A stretch of DNA of 64,000 nt from assembly GCA_013359135.1 (NCBI GenBank), contig JABWCN010000008.1:16505-80504 (forward strand). Reading direction: 5' to 3'. The stretch's first letter is position 1. Every line of letters starts with the position of its first letter. Positions 1-8,351 of this stretch are shown here, piece by piece. This DNA comes from Pseudobdellovibrionaceae bacterium (lineage in GTDB: Bacteria; Bdellovibrionota; Bdellovibrionia; Bdellovibrionales; Bdellovibrionaceae). Under the pieces are notes generated by a model. That model had not been told where the DNA came from. It saw only the letters and a list, made by a program, of their open reading frames with translations, and did no database searches. The translations under genes and the position numbers were made by a program.

Positions 1-462
1 AGCCTCTTCGAAGGATGAGAGTGAAGAAGCGCGAAACAATATCAGATCATTTTTGAGGTTCCAATAAATAGCTTCTGAAAAAAACTTTCCATTTTGGCCT
101 ACATTCCTTGAACAGGTATAGCTTCTTGGATTCAATGCTCGGCAGCCAAAATTTTCTTCTTTTTTATCTATTAGTTTGGTTCTAGATCGAACTTGATTCC
201 AGTATCTTTCTACGCTGTACTTGTTGGCAATAGTCTCTGGAGATTCTTTTAGTACTAAGAGCGTTAGTGGCATATCAGTCTTTGGTGAGGTGAACTGAAA
301 CCATTTTGATTTTAGAGAAACTAGATCTAAATTTTTTACACCAGATTTTTTGATTGTGAATGAAAATGTTGGACTTAATTGGATTCTTTTATATGTTTCT
401 GCACGCAGCAAAAAATTTAAAAAGAAGATAAAAAAGATAATAAAAGTGAGTCTCACATTCAT
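1..462 (-). CDS. Exported protein, C-terminus beyond window edge
   Basis: An open frame reads from an ATG at 462 leftward to the window edge without a stop, giving 154 residues of a partial protein. It begins MNVRLTFIIFFIFFLNFLLRA, a very hydrophobic segment ending in a plausible signal-peptidase site (LRA-ET), so the product is probably periplasmic or outer-membrane. The mature part is mixed, with two cysteines (FGC.., YTC..) about 11 residues apart. No family recognised. It lies downstream of the dihydrouridine synthase gene on the same strand and may be cotranscribed, although a 9-bp inverted repeat separates them. The ribosome binding site is weak. Confidence 0.7.
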   Translation of the reverse strand, partial: MNVRLTFIIFFIFFLNFLLRAETYKRIQLSPTFSFTIKKSGVKNLDLVSLKSKWFQFTSPKTDMPLTLLVLKESPETIANKYSVERYWNQVRSRTKLIDKKEENFGCRALNPRSYTCSRNVGQNGKFFSEAIYWNLKNDLILFRASSLSSFEEA

Positions 463-512
463 ATCTATTCTGTCGGTATTTACTTCGTTAAATTAAATTT
501 AACCCCTATTTT

Positions 513-537
513 TAGACTAAAGAATAAATTTAGTCTA
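513..537. repeat. Perfect 9-bp inverted repeat after dus stop
   Basis: TAGACTAAA and TTTAGTCTA flank a 7-nt loop immediately after the dus stop codon. Neither strand has a T-run after the stem, so it is not a standard intrinsic terminator. It may act as an mRNA 3' structure or as a protein site; the half-site TAGTCTAG recurs upstream of the flagellin gene. Confidence 0.5.
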
Positions 538-538
538 G

Positions 539-1570
539 TTAACCATGGCCACCCATTAAAAATTTCTCTTGGCTGGTATCTTCCTGAAGTGTCTTTTCAA
601 GGAGGTTAAAATAATTGATAGAAGCTTCAAGAATGTGTTCTGGACCTTCGAGTTGGAAAATATCTTTTCTGAATTTAGCTGAACCAGGAAAGCCAGCAGA
701 GAACCAAGCCGCAAATTTTTTAAGTTGAATCTCTCTGATTTGTTCCGAACTATGTCGAGAATAAAGACTATTAAGTTCTGTTAGTACCCATGTATAATTT
801 TTCTGTAAAGGAAAAGACTCAAGTGTGGAGTTCCCTTGCCACAGTTGTAATGCTTCTGAAAAAATGAATGGATTTTTTAGCGCTCCACGGCCTATTAAAA
901 CGCCATCACAACCGGATTGTTTTAACCTCTGGACAGCTTGCTCAGGAGTGTGAATATCGCCATTCCCAAGAACAGGAATTTTGACATGGCTTTTTACCTC
1001 GGCAATGTAATTCCAGTCGGCAAGTCCTTCATAGTTCTGAGAGCGGGTGCGTCCGTGAATAGCTACCCAAGTAATTCCTTCGTTAAAAGCGATATTGCAT
1101 ACCTCAACAGAGTTTCTAGTGTTTTGATCCCAACCCGTGCGAATTTTTATTGTCACAGGAAGATTTACAGCTTTGACTACTGCACGAAGTACCTTTGCGA
1201 ACATTTCTAGATCTTTAAGCATGGCAGAGCCAGCTCCTTTTTTGGTTACCTTAGGCACAGGACAACCAAAGTTAAGATCAATAAAATCAACGTTTTTTGA
1301 TTCTACAAACTGAGCTGCTTTGGCAATCACTTCAGGATCATCACCAAATAATTGAATAGCAATAGGTCTTTGAATTTCGTCAAAGCCCATCATGTCTAAA
1401 GTTTTTTGATTTTCATACTCAATGCCATTAGCACTGATGAGTTCGGAGACAACGACACTACTATCAAGCTGTCTCATCAGAGTTCTGAAGGAGTGATCAG
1501 TGATACCTGCCATTGGAGCAAGCACAAAGGGATTTTTTTTGAGATGTTCTAGTAATAACTTTGTATTCAT
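539..1570 (-). CDS. dus: tRNA-dihydrouridine synthase (DusB-like)
   Basis: 343 aa FMN-dependent enzyme that reduces uridine to dihydrouridine in tRNA D-loops in the cytosol. The family motifs are all present in order: APMAGITDHSFR (18-29), the catalytic-cysteine motif DLNFGCPVPKV (Cys103), the phosphate/FMN-binding IKIRTGWD (141-148), HGRTRSQ (172-178), the glycine-rich GNGDI (202-206) and GVLIGRGALKNPFIF (223-237). Length is normal for the family. Known: Dus enzymes share a TIM barrel plus a helical tRNA-binding domain, which fits the C-terminal 100 residues. DusB is the usual ancestral bacterial type, but subtype cannot be fixed by eye. It follows the small exported-protein gene by 28 nt and is probably cotranscribed with it. 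Confidence 0.93.
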   Translation of the reverse strand: MNTKLLLEHLKKNPFVLAPMAGITDHSFRTLMRQLDSSVVVSELISANGIEYENQKTLDMMGFDEIQRPIAIQLFGDDPEVIAKAAQFVESKNVDFIDLNFGCPVPKVTKKGAGSAMLKDLEMFAKVLRAVVKAVNLPVTIKIRTGWDQNTRNSVEVCNIAFNEGITWVAIHGRTRSQNYEGLADWNYIAEVKSHVKIPVLGNGDIHTPEQAVQRLKQSGCDGVLIGRGALKNPFIFSEALQLWQGNSTLESFPLQKNYTWVLTELNSLYSRHSSEQIREIQLKKFAAWFSAGFPGSAKFRKDIFQLEGPEHILEASINYFNLLEKTLQEDTSQEKFLMGGHG

Positions 1571-1598
1571 TTATTTAAAGGGTATAGACAAATACCCC

Positions 1599-2057
1599 TT
1601 ATTTGTACAGAACACACTCAAAGTTTTTTACATCTGTCATGTCAAAGCCAGTCAATCGAACTCTTTCACCAGAGGCAGATGTGGCTAATTTTAAAGAAGT
1701 AAAAGGCTTAATTTCGCCAACTTTAGAAATTTTGTTCATTACATGGAAAGGCTCATAAATTACCTGAGTAAAAATAGGGATGTTTTTGTTATTTACCACT
1801 AGGTTGGAGTAAGAAGGTTCTAGAGCAAAAACAATTACTTTTACAGGTAAATTTGATGTTTGTGAGTAAAACATAAATTTTAGAACATTTTTTCCGAACT
1901 GGTTAACGTAGCTAATGAAAGCAGATTTCGCATCAGGGACATTGCATTCGTTAGTACTAACTCGGTAATTCCCTGGTAAAGAAGTGACTTTAACTGCAGC
2001 AGAAGCAGAAGTAATAATAAATAAGCTTGCAACAAATGAAAAAAGTAAAGATTTCAT
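1599..2057 (-). CDS. Small exported protein of unknown function
   Basis: 152 aa. I place the start at the ATG at 2057 rather than an upstream in-frame codon because an AAGGA ribosome binding site sits 8 nt before it and because the protein then begins with a textbook signal peptide, MKSLLFSFVASLFIITSASA, with an A-x-A cleavage site. The mature domain is about 130 residues with two cysteines, one near each end (NEC and FEC), which could form a disulfide in the periplasm. No recognised domain. It precedes dus on the same strand. Confidence 0.8.
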   Translation of the reverse strand: MKSLLFSFVASLFIITSASAAVKVTSLPGNYRVSTNECNVPDAKSAFISYVNQFGKNVLKFMFYSQTSNLPVKVIVFALEPSYSNLVVNNKNIPIFTQVIYEPFHVMNKISKVGEIKPFTSLKLATSASGERVRLTGFDMTDVKNFECVLYK

Positions 2058-2216
2058 TAGATAATCCTTTTTAGTTATGTCAGCTATACTTAACATTTTT
2101 TTTACTTTTAAGAAATGTGGGTCAAGTTAAAATGAAATTTTTATATAAAGTGACCAAATTAGTCCAATTGAGAGAAATTTAATGAATTTAAGAGAATAAA
2201 GATAAGTTAATTTTTA

Positions 2217-2828
2217 TTAAAAACCAAGCCAATGAATACGGTCTTCCATTTGCCTTTGGGCTTTAGGAGGCTGGTGATCTGGTTTTCCAATCACAAGTCC
2301 ACAAAGAAGTTCTAATTCCCCAGAACGATATTCTTCTAACTCTGTGACTCCTAAAAACTGGTCAACTTCTTTTTTAATTTCTAAAGGAGCTCCCATGGTA
2401 CAACACCCAAGACCCTCAGCAACACAAGCTAAATTAATGTTTTCAACAGCCATATAAACGCTTCCAACGCTAGTTAAGTATTTTTCGTCTTTTGTATTGT
2501 TTGAATAGCAAAAAATTAAAATTGGCGCTCCTCCAAGAGTATAAAAAAATCTTTCGGTAAAGTCATATAAAGAAGGTTTTAATCTTTCTTTGAGAATGTC
2601 TTTAATATTTAGCCATGACTTTTGAGAAAGGGCCAAGTATTCGTCTTTTTTTTGTCCCTGAACGACATAAAAACGCCAATTTTGTCTATTTTTTCCCGAA
2701 GGTGCGTGGCAACCAGCAAGAAGAATTCTTTCAAGCTGAGCCTTATCAATCTGATCTGGCTTAAATTTTCGAATTGATTTTCTGGATTCAACTAAGCGGT
2801 AAAAATCGTCCTTGTTTAGTGTTTCCAT
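2217..2828 (-). CDS. Nitroreductase family FMN oxidoreductase
   Basis: 203 aa. The N-terminus carries the nitroreductase signature VESRKSIRKFKPDQI (13-27) followed by APSGKNRQNWRFYVV (42-56), which binds FMN phosphate, and the C-terminal region has GLGCCTMGAP and LCGLVIGKP, both typical of the NfsB/FRP fold. Members reduce quinones, nitroaromatics or related compounds with NAD(P)H, usually as cytosolic homodimers; the physiological substrate cannot be told here. A strong ribosome binding site (AAGGAGT, 5-6 nt before the ATG) supports the start. It stands alone, divergent from the short membrane-anchored gene to its right. Confidence 0.88.
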   Translation of the reverse strand: METLNKDDFYRLVESRKSIRKFKPDQIDKAQLERILLAGCHAPSGKNRQNWRFYVVQGQKKDEYLALSQKSWLNIKDILKERLKPSLYDFTERFFYTLGGAPILIFCYSNNTKDEKYLTSVGSVYMAVENINLACVAEGLGCCTMGAPLEIKKEVDQFLGVTELEEYRSGELELLCGLVIGKPDHQPPKAQRQMEDRIHWLGF

Positions 2829-2909
2829 GAGTGACTCCTTTATGGACCAGAAGATAGAATAAGTTTTAATTAGTTGTCAGAGGCCCTAATATGGCATAAT
2901 TTATTTTTA

Positions 2910-3362
2910 ATGAAATTTCAAAAGTTAATTATAGTCTTATTTGTACTTTCGTTGGCATCTATTGTTATAGTTTCTGTTCCAAAGCTGAAGAGAGCGGTAA
3001 AAGAATCTTTGCTTGATGATAAAAGGGTTATTTTGGGAAAGGTTCAGGGCAGTGTAATCGCAGATGGTCCAAGCTTTGTGATTTTAAAAATCAAACAACG
3101 AGACGAAATTTTTGTCGAAATATATAGAGAGGAAGATAAAAGCGAAGCTCTTAATTTTTTACAAAAGCTTGAAGTTTCTGAAAAAAATGAAGGTTCTTTT
3201 ACATTTCATGGTGAGCTGACAAATTTAGCTTTTGCAGATATCGATGAGGATGGTTACAAAGAAATTTTAGTTCCCGTATTTAATTCTGATATGACAGCTC
3301 GCCTTTACACCTTTAAATTTAACTCAGCTTCCAATTTGTTTGATGTTTTTAGCTCTAAATAA
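2910..3362 (+). CDS. Membrane-anchored or exported protein with calcium-type DxDxDG loop
   Basis: 150 aa from the ATG at 2910; an in-frame TTG at 2874 would add 12 residues in front of the hydrophobic segment and has no better ribosome binding site. Residues about 6-22 are a hydrophobic anchor or uncleaved signal (KLIIVLFVLSLASIVIVSV). Near the C-terminus the stretch FADIDEDGYKEILVPVF has the D-x-D-x-D-G pattern of FG-GAP/VCBS-like calcium loops. The gene lies about 105 nt upstream of ftsE on the same strand. Function unknown. Confidence 0.65.
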   Translation: MKFQKLIIVLFVLSLASIVIVSVPKLKRAVKESLLDDKRVILGKVQGSVIADGPSFVILKIKQRDEIFVEIYREEDKSEALNFLQKLEVSEKNEGSFTFHGELTNLAFADIDEDGYKEILVPVFNSDMTARLYTFKFNSASNLFDVFSSK

Positions 3363-3388
3363 GTATTACAAACACTAGATGTTAGTAT

Positions 3389-3417
3389 TGCTGGACTTTC
3401 ATTTAGAAGATTTAATA
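3389..3417 (+). promoter_or_regulatory. Candidate sigma-70 promoter for the ftsE operon
   Basis: TTGCTG, a 17-nt spacer and TTTAAT (5 of 6 to the -10 consensus) lie 50 nt before the ftsE start. The -35 element is poor, so this is tentative. Confidence 0.4.
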
Positions 3418-3466
3418 ATATCAATTCTGCATTCAAAATCTGTATAAAGAATTTTAGAATAAGAGA

Positions 3467-4114
3467 ATGATTGAAATTTCTCACTTATATAAGACTTATA
3501 ATCAAAAATTTCATGCTCTCAAAAATATTTCTCTTGAAATCAACAGTGGAGAGTTTGTTTTTTTAACGGGACCAAGTGGTGCAGGGAAATCTACTATTTT
3601 TAAAATGATTAGTGGTTATGAAGCCCCCACCTCAGGCAACATCAAGGTTGCAAATTATAATTTGGGAAAATTATCAAACAAGGATATTCCTTTCTTTCGT
3701 AGAAAGTTGGGTGTGGTTTTTCAAGACTTTAAACTGCTTTTAGATAAAAATGTATTTGATAATGTTTCGTTGCCTTTATTGGTTCAGGGATATCCGGATA
3801 ATTTTATAAAGCGTAGAGTCCATGAAGTCTTGGATACTGTAGGATTATTACATAAAAAAGAACAACTTCCTGAATGTTTATCCGGAGGAGAACAACAACG
3901 TGTCGCCATTGCTCGGGCTATTGTACATCAGCCAGGAGTCATAATAGCTGATGAGCCAACGGGAAATTTAGATCCAGATATGAGTCATCATATTATAGAT
4001 GTTTTTGAAAAAGTTTGTGCCCAAGGAACTACTGTTTTTATTGCGACTCATGATTTGGAAATGGTAAAAAAAAGAAATAAAAGGGTTATTGCCATCAAAG
4101 ATGGTGCCATATGA
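3467..4114 (+). CDS. ftsE: Cell-division ATP-binding protein FtsE
   Basis: 215 aa ABC ATPase. Walker A TGPSGAGKST (34-43), Q-loop VVFQDFKLL, signature LSGGEQQR (138-145) and Walker B IIADEPTGNLD (159-169), with the H-loop ATHD. Size and sequence match FtsE, the cytosolic ATPase that with FtsX forms a mechanotransmitting complex at the divisome. Known: FtsEX uses ATP hydrolysis to control periplasmic peptidoglycan hydrolases through an EnvC- or PcsB-like partner, not to transport a substrate. The following ftsX overlaps by 4 nt (ATGA), and an envC-like gene follows, which makes the assignment firm. Confidence 0.95.
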   Translation: MIEISHLYKTYNQKFHALKNISLEINSGEFVFLTGPSGAGKSTIFKMISGYEAPTSGNIKVANYNLGKLSNKDIPFFRRKLGVVFQDFKLLLDKNVFDNVSLPLLVQGYPDNFIKRRVHEVLDTVGLLHKKEQLPECLSGGEQQRVAIARAIVHQPGVIIADEPTGNLDPDMSHHIIDVFEKVCAQGTTVFIATHDLEMVKKRNKRVIAIKDGAI

Positions 4115-4995
4115 ATTTTAATACACAAAAAGCTTTTCTTAAGTTTACAACAGTTTTGATTACAACAGCTGGATTATCATTGATATTGGGTTTTTTTGTA
4201 TTTTTTAAAAATTTAAATAGAGTTATTACAGTCTGGGGTGATGTTGAAAAAGTGACAGCTTATCTGAATAGCGATGTCGCATTAGATGAAGTGCAAGAGG
4301 CAAGAAGAAAAATTGAAGCATTAGATCATGTGAAGAAAGTTACCTTTGTCACTAAAGAACAGGCTGTGGAAGAGTTTAAAACACAGGTAGCTGGCTTTTT
4401 ACATGATGTGAAAGAAGAGGGAAGTTTAGTTCAACTTATGCCAAGTTATTTTGAAATTGAGGTTAAGGTAAATGGAACTTTTGATGAAACACTAGTCGCA
4501 ATTAAGAAAATGGCTTCAACTTTAGAAGAAATGAAAGTAATTGAAGAAGTCAGTTATGGCTCTTTGTGGCTTGATAAGTACTCGCAGTTTATTGAATACA
4601 TCTATAGTTTTTCTGGCGTTATTGGAATGATATTGGTGGTGACAGTTTTTTTAGTTATTTCTAATTTGATCAAGTCTAATATTTATCAACGAGCAAGAGA
4701 AATTGAAATACTTGAAATTATTGGTGCTACCAAAAGTTACATCAGAAAACCCTTTCTAATAGAGGGGCTTTTTATTGGTTTAGTCAGTGGGATTATTTCT
4801 TTGGTTTTAATTTTTTCACTTTTTAGATTTTTTAATGTTAAATTTGAAAAACAAATTAGTTTCTTTAGAATTCAAGATATTTTTTCTTTTTTATCTACCT
4901 GGGAAATCATTGCTTTTATGCTTTTCACTAGCACGATAGGCTTGATTTCTTCTTATATCAATATTGTAAGATTTAAATGGAATTCTGGACAATGA
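4111..4995 (+). CDS. ftsX: Cell-division membrane protein FtsX
   Basis: 294 aa with the FtsX topology: one N-terminal membrane helix (about 12-31), a periplasmic domain of about 130 residues (the region known to bind EnvC), then three membrane helices near 164-188, 214-240 and 262-286. The cytoplasmic loop YQRAREIEILEIIGATKSYIRKPFLIEG carries the conserved E-I-L-x-x-x-G-A-T motif of FtsX/MacB-type permeases. Start codon overlaps the ftsE stop and its own stop overlaps the start of the EnvC-like gene, so all three are translationally coupled. Confidence 0.94.
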   Translation: MNFNTQKAFLKFTTVLITTAGLSLILGFFVFFKNLNRVITVWGDVEKVTAYLNSDVALDEVQEARRKIEALDHVKKVTFVTKEQAVEEFKTQVAGFLHDVKEEGSLVQLMPSYFEIEVKVNGTFDETLVAIKKMASTLEEMKVIEEVSYGSLWLDKYSQFIEYIYSFSGVIGMILVVTVFLVISNLIKSNIYQRAREIEILEIIGATKSYIRKPFLIEGLFIGLVSGIISLVLIFSLFRFFNVKFEKQISFFRIQDIFSFLSTWEIIAFMLFTSTIGLISSYINIVRFKWNSGQ

Positions 4996-6131
4996 GTAAT
5001 AAACAGAATTCATTTATATTTATGGTTGGAGTTGTGCTACTTTTTCAAAACTTGTGTGCAGCTATTACAAAATTTTCAGATGAAGAAGATACTAGTAACT
5101 CTAAGTTTAGTAAGCACAATGAAGATACCTTAGAGGATCAGCAGCAAAAACTAATAGATGCTCTGCTTAGGATTAATATAAGACAAAAAAAAATGGTATT
5201 GAAGTTAGACAAACTATCAAAAGAAAAAGAAGTTCTTGAGTTCAATCAGGCCGAAAATATCAAAGAAATAAAAAAATTATCAGAGACTTTAATTCAAACT
5301 AGGAAAACTCTTTCCCAAAGAGTTAAGACGATTAGCAAATTTAAAGGTGAAAATTTATTTAAGACTATGTTGATGTTTCGCAATCTTTCACAGATTGAAA
5401 AAAATCTTAAAATTATGAGTATAATTACTGCTAATGATTTAATTATTATTCAGGAATATTTCAATGATCGAACTACTTTAAAAGAGAAGCTTAAAATATC
5501 TCAGAGTAGACTAGAAGAACTAAAAAAATTAGAAGTAGCAATTGAACAAAATAAGATTCAGTCAGAAAAAGATTACCAATCAAAGGTTACTTTTTTAGAA
5601 AAAATTAAAAAAAGAAAGTGGATTAGAGATATGGCCAACAGCAAAGAAGTTTTGCTGGCAAAAAAGGTTCAAGACACAGGGGTTTTTGATTTCTTGAATT
5701 TAAAGTCGATCATTGCAGAAAAAGGAAAATTACCAGCTCCCTTGAGAGGAATAATGACAGAGAAATTTGGTTTTTTCTCTGAAGAGGAATTAGCTACGAT
5801 AAAAAACAATGGCGTTTTTATTGATAGTTCAGAAGATGAATCTATTATTTCTATATTTGATGGTAAGTTGATAGATGCTGGTGAAATAAAAGGGCTTGGT
5901 AAGTATGCTATTATTGATCATGGAGATAATTACTATTCACTCTATGGAAATATAAAAAACTTACTGATTTCTATTGGAAATGCAGTTAAAAAAGGTGAAA
6001 AAATTGCTGTTACAGGAAGTAAATATTTAGATAAACAAAGCGGTTTGTATTTTGAACTAAGACACTATTCAAAAGTTTTAAATCCACAATTGTGGATTGG
6101 GGGATGGAATGAATCACAAAGGTTTAATTAA
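4992..6131 (+). CDS. envC: EnvC-like amidase activator (coiled coil + degenerate LytM domain)
   Basis: 379 aa from the ATG at 4992, which overlaps the ftsX stop as ATGA; an in-frame ATG at 4977 is possible but has no better ribosome binding site. After a signal peptide (SFIFMVGVVLLFQNLCA) comes a long charged coiled coil (about 40-215) and a C-terminal LytM/M23 domain. The last part, HGDNYYSLYGNIKNLL and GLYFELRHYSKVLNPQLWIG, closely follows the EnvC pattern: metal-ligand histidines of active M23 peptidases are replaced (Y-G in place of Y-x-H, LYFE in place of LHFE). Known: EnvC has no hydrolase activity and instead activates N-acetylmuramyl-L-alanine amidases at the septum when FtsEX hydrolyses ATP. 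Inference: same role here. Confidence 0.9.
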   Translation: MSNKQNSFIFMVGVVLLFQNLCAAITKFSDEEDTSNSKFSKHNEDTLEDQQQKLIDALLRINIRQKKMVLKLDKLSKEKEVLEFNQAENIKEIKKLSETLIQTRKTLSQRVKTISKFKGENLFKTMLMFRNLSQIEKNLKIMSIITANDLIIIQEYFNDRTTLKEKLKISQSRLEELKKLEVAIEQNKIQSEKDYQSKVTFLEKIKKRKWIRDMANSKEVLLAKKVQDTGVFDFLNLKSIIAEKGKLPAPLRGIMTEKFGFFSEEELATIKNNGVFIDSSEDESIISIFDGKLIDAGEIKGLGKYAIIDHGDNYYSLYGNIKNLLISIGNAVKKGEKIAVTGSKYLDKQSGLYFELRHYSKVLNPQLWIGGWNESQRFN

Positions 6132-7470
6132 GACTATAAAACAATGGAAGTTGAGTATTTTCCTATTAGGAGTTTTTTCCATTCTTATGGTTGGGGCTCA
6201 AGAAAAGTATTCTGAATTACAAAACTTTAGCAAAGTATTAAACTTGATTCAACAATACTATGTTGAAGAGGTCGATGTTAAAAAATTGATTCAGGGTGCG
6301 ATCAAAGGAATGTTAAAAGAACTTGATCCACATACCAGTTATATGACTGCTGATGTTTTTAAAGAATTTGAAAATGAAACAAGTGGAGAATTTGCTGGTC
6401 TTGGAATAGAGATGTCTATTCAAAATGGAATTTTAACTATTATTTCTCCAATCGAAGATACGCCTGCATGGATTGCGGGTGTTAAAGCTGGAGATAAAGT
6501 TATAGCTATTGATGGAAAATCAACAAGAGGTTTATCATTGATGGATGCCTCACAGTTGATTAGAGGAAAAAACGGAACCAAAGTTGTTTTGAAAATAGTC
6601 AGGGAGAAAAATAATGATCCTATTGATATTTCCATAATCAGAGGACAAGTTAAAATAAAATCTGTTAAATATACGGATTTAGAAGATGGCTTTGGTTATG
6701 TTAGAATTACTAGTTTCATTGAAAATACAGCTAAAGACTTAGAAAAAGCTTTAGAGAAACATACTGAAAAGAATAAAAAAATTGAAGGATTAATTATAGA
6801 CTTAAGAAAAAATCCAGGTGGCTTATTGGATCAAGCTATTAAAATAAGTGATATGTTTTTAAATGAGGGCATTATTGTAAGTACAATAGGTAGAAACAAA
6901 GCAGAAAAGGAAATCTCCTACGCTTCAAAAAAAGGAAAGTATAAAGATTTTCCATTAATTATTTTAGTTAATGAATATTCAGCAAGTGCTAGTGAAATTG
7001 TGTCAGGAGCTCTTCAGGATAACAAAAGAGCTTTGATTGTTGGAGAGAGAACTTTTGGAAAAGGCTCAGTTCAGTCAATTGTCAAATTGCCAGATGGCAG
7101 TGGTTTAAAATTGACAGTTGCAAGATACTATACTCCCAAAGGTGTATCTATTCAAGCCGAAGGGATAAAACCTGATATTGAAATTGAAGATGTTGAAACA
7201 GAAACTTTTTCAAAATCATTAGTTAAACAAAAAGGTACAAGAGAGAAAGACATTCAAGGTCATCTAAAAGGAGAAAGAGAAAAAAATAACGTCAGTGTCG
7301 ATGATGAAAAAGAAAGTTCAAATAGTCCGTTGGCTTGGTGGAATAATGTTGCCTCAAGCAAAGAAGACAACCTTTCTCCTAAACAAAAATTATTTAAAAC
7401 TGATTATCAAGTTTATCAGGCTTTCAATTATTTAAAAACTTGGAAAGTTTTAAAATTTATGAATAAATAA
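6109..7470 (+). CDS. ctpA: C-terminal processing protease, S41 family
   Basis: 453 aa from the ATG at 6109, preceded by GGGGGATGGA and overlapping the EnvC-like gene by 23 nt; the longer TTG start at 6097 overlaps that ribosome binding site. A signal/anchor (LSIFLLGVFSILMVGAQ) leads to a PDZ domain (about 97-180, GLGIEMSIQNG.. and AGVKAGDKVIAIDG) and an S41 serine-lysine core: IDLRKNPGGLLDQA, the SASASE nucleophile motif (Ser293 by spacing) and TFGKGSVQ (Lys318). It would cleave periplasmic proteins at their C-termini. The C-terminal 80 residues are charged and low complexity. Placement directly behind envC suggests it may process division or peptidoglycan hydrolase factors; that is inference. 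Confidence 0.94.
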   Translation: MNHKGLIKTIKQWKLSIFLLGVFSILMVGAQEKYSELQNFSKVLNLIQQYYVEEVDVKKLIQGAIKGMLKELDPHTSYMTADVFKEFENETSGEFAGLGIEMSIQNGILTIISPIEDTPAWIAGVKAGDKVIAIDGKSTRGLSLMDASQLIRGKNGTKVVLKIVREKNNDPIDISIIRGQVKIKSVKYTDLEDGFGYVRITSFIENTAKDLEKALEKHTEKNKKIEGLIIDLRKNPGGLLDQAIKISDMFLNEGIIVSTIGRNKAEKEISYASKKGKYKDFPLIILVNEYSASASEIVSGALQDNKRALIVGERTFGKGSVQSIVKLPDGSGLKLTVARYYTPKGVSIQAEGIKPDIEIEDVETETFSKSLVKQKGTREKDIQGHLKGEREKNNVSVDDEKESSNSPLAWWNNVASSKEDNLSPKQKLFKTDYQVYQAFNYLKTWKVLKFMNK

Positions 7471-7473
7471 GAT

Positions 7474-7977
7474 ATGAAAGAAAAAGATGGTGAGGCTTGT
7501 ACATTGCCTCAAAATGATGAGGAATTAAAAAAAATACTTTCACCCGAACAGTATCGAGTCACTAAAGAAAATGGCACAGAGCTTCCTTTTCGAAATAAAT
7601 ACTGGGATAACAAACATCCAGGTATCTACGTAGATCTGATTTCTGGTGAAGCTCTATTTAGTTCAAAAGATAAGTTTGATTCTGGAAGTGGATGGCCAAG
7701 TTTTACAAAGCCTTTAACGGATGAAAGAATTATCGAGAAAAAAGATACTTCTCATGGAATGGAAAGAGTAGAAGTTCGAGCTAAAAAAGCTGACTCTCAC
7801 TTGGGGCATGTTTTTAATGATGGGCCTGGTTCAAATGGCCTTCGCTATTGTATTAACTCGGCCTCGTTAAGGTTTATTCCCTTAGAAAAATTTGAAGAGT
7901 TAGGTTATAAAAAGTATCTAGAACTTTTTAGTAAAGCAGAACTACAGCAAGCAATACAAAAACCTTTCAATAAGTAA
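7474..7977 (+). CDS. msrB: Peptide-methionine (R)-S-oxide reductase MsrB
   Basis: 167 aa. The MsrB core is complete: [18 protein letters not shown] (60-77), [11 protein letters not shown] (109-119) and the catalytic [11 protein letters not shown] with Cys126. It reduces methionine-R-sulfoxide in proteins. The two CxxC pairs that bind zinc in many MsrBs are absent ([11 protein letters not shown] where zinc forms have YxCxxCGxxLF), so this belongs to the zinc-free subtype; the only other cysteine is Cys9. There is no obvious signal peptide, so it is probably cytosolic. It starts 3 nt after the ctpA stop and is likely the last gene of the ftsE operon. Confidence 0.93.
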   Translation: MKEKDGEACTLPQNDEELKKILSPEQYRVTKENGTELPFRNKYWDNKHPGIYVDLISGEALFSSKDKFDSGSGWPSFTKPLTDERIIEKKDTSHGMERVEVRAKKADSHLGHVFNDGPGSNGLRYCINSASLRFIPLEKFEELGYKKYLELFSKAELQQAIQKPFNK

Positions 7978-8351
7978 TTCAGAATATAATATTAGAATAT
8001 TCCAAATAAACAGAATTAGGTGGAGCTTTTTTCATTTTTGATAAGAGCAGACATCACCAATTATTTAAAAAAATAATCTCAACATCATCTAAGCCTAACA
8101 TCTAGTCTAGCTAAGGTTTTCCTGGGAAAAAGTCCTGTGGTAAATATTCTTTAGTCTAGGAAAAATTTCACTTTGACTTCGGTTTGGGAAAAAAAATCCA
8201 TCTTTTTTTCAAAACTATACTCAAGTCCCGTTAATTCTAGATCAAAATCCCCCGTATAAAAGGGCACAGACGCGCACTAAGTCTGATCCAAATGATAGGA
8301 GAAGGACTAAAGTGCACAAACAAAAACAATACCTTAACGGAGGGTACACAC
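7978..8351 (+). promoter_or_regulatory. Flagellin upstream region and leader
   Basis: 374 nt without a gene. It holds a direct repeat TAGTCTAG (8103-8110 and 8152-8159), a palindrome TTTTCC-TG-GGAAAA (8117-8130) and, at 8251-8258, CCCGTATA, which weakly resembles the sigma-28 -10 (GCCGATAA); a matching -35 is not convincing. A strong GGAGGGT ribosome binding site precedes the flagellin ATG. I see no clear msrB terminator. Confidence 0.35.

Noticed and set aside
513..537. Intrinsic terminator between dus and the partial exported-protein gene
   Set aside because: The stem is perfect but has no T-run on either strand.
938..1210. 90-aa plus-strand open frame inside dus
   Set aside because: Antisense to a conserved enzyme with all its motifs; no ribosome binding site and no recognisable protein.
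4992..6131. Active M23 endopeptidase
   Set aside because: Metal-ligand histidines are replaced as in EnvC, so an activator role is more likely.
8117..8138. Sigma-28 promoter beginning at TAAGGTTT upstream of flagellin
   Set aside because: The -35-like box is good, but no GCCGATAA-like -10 occurs at the required spacing.
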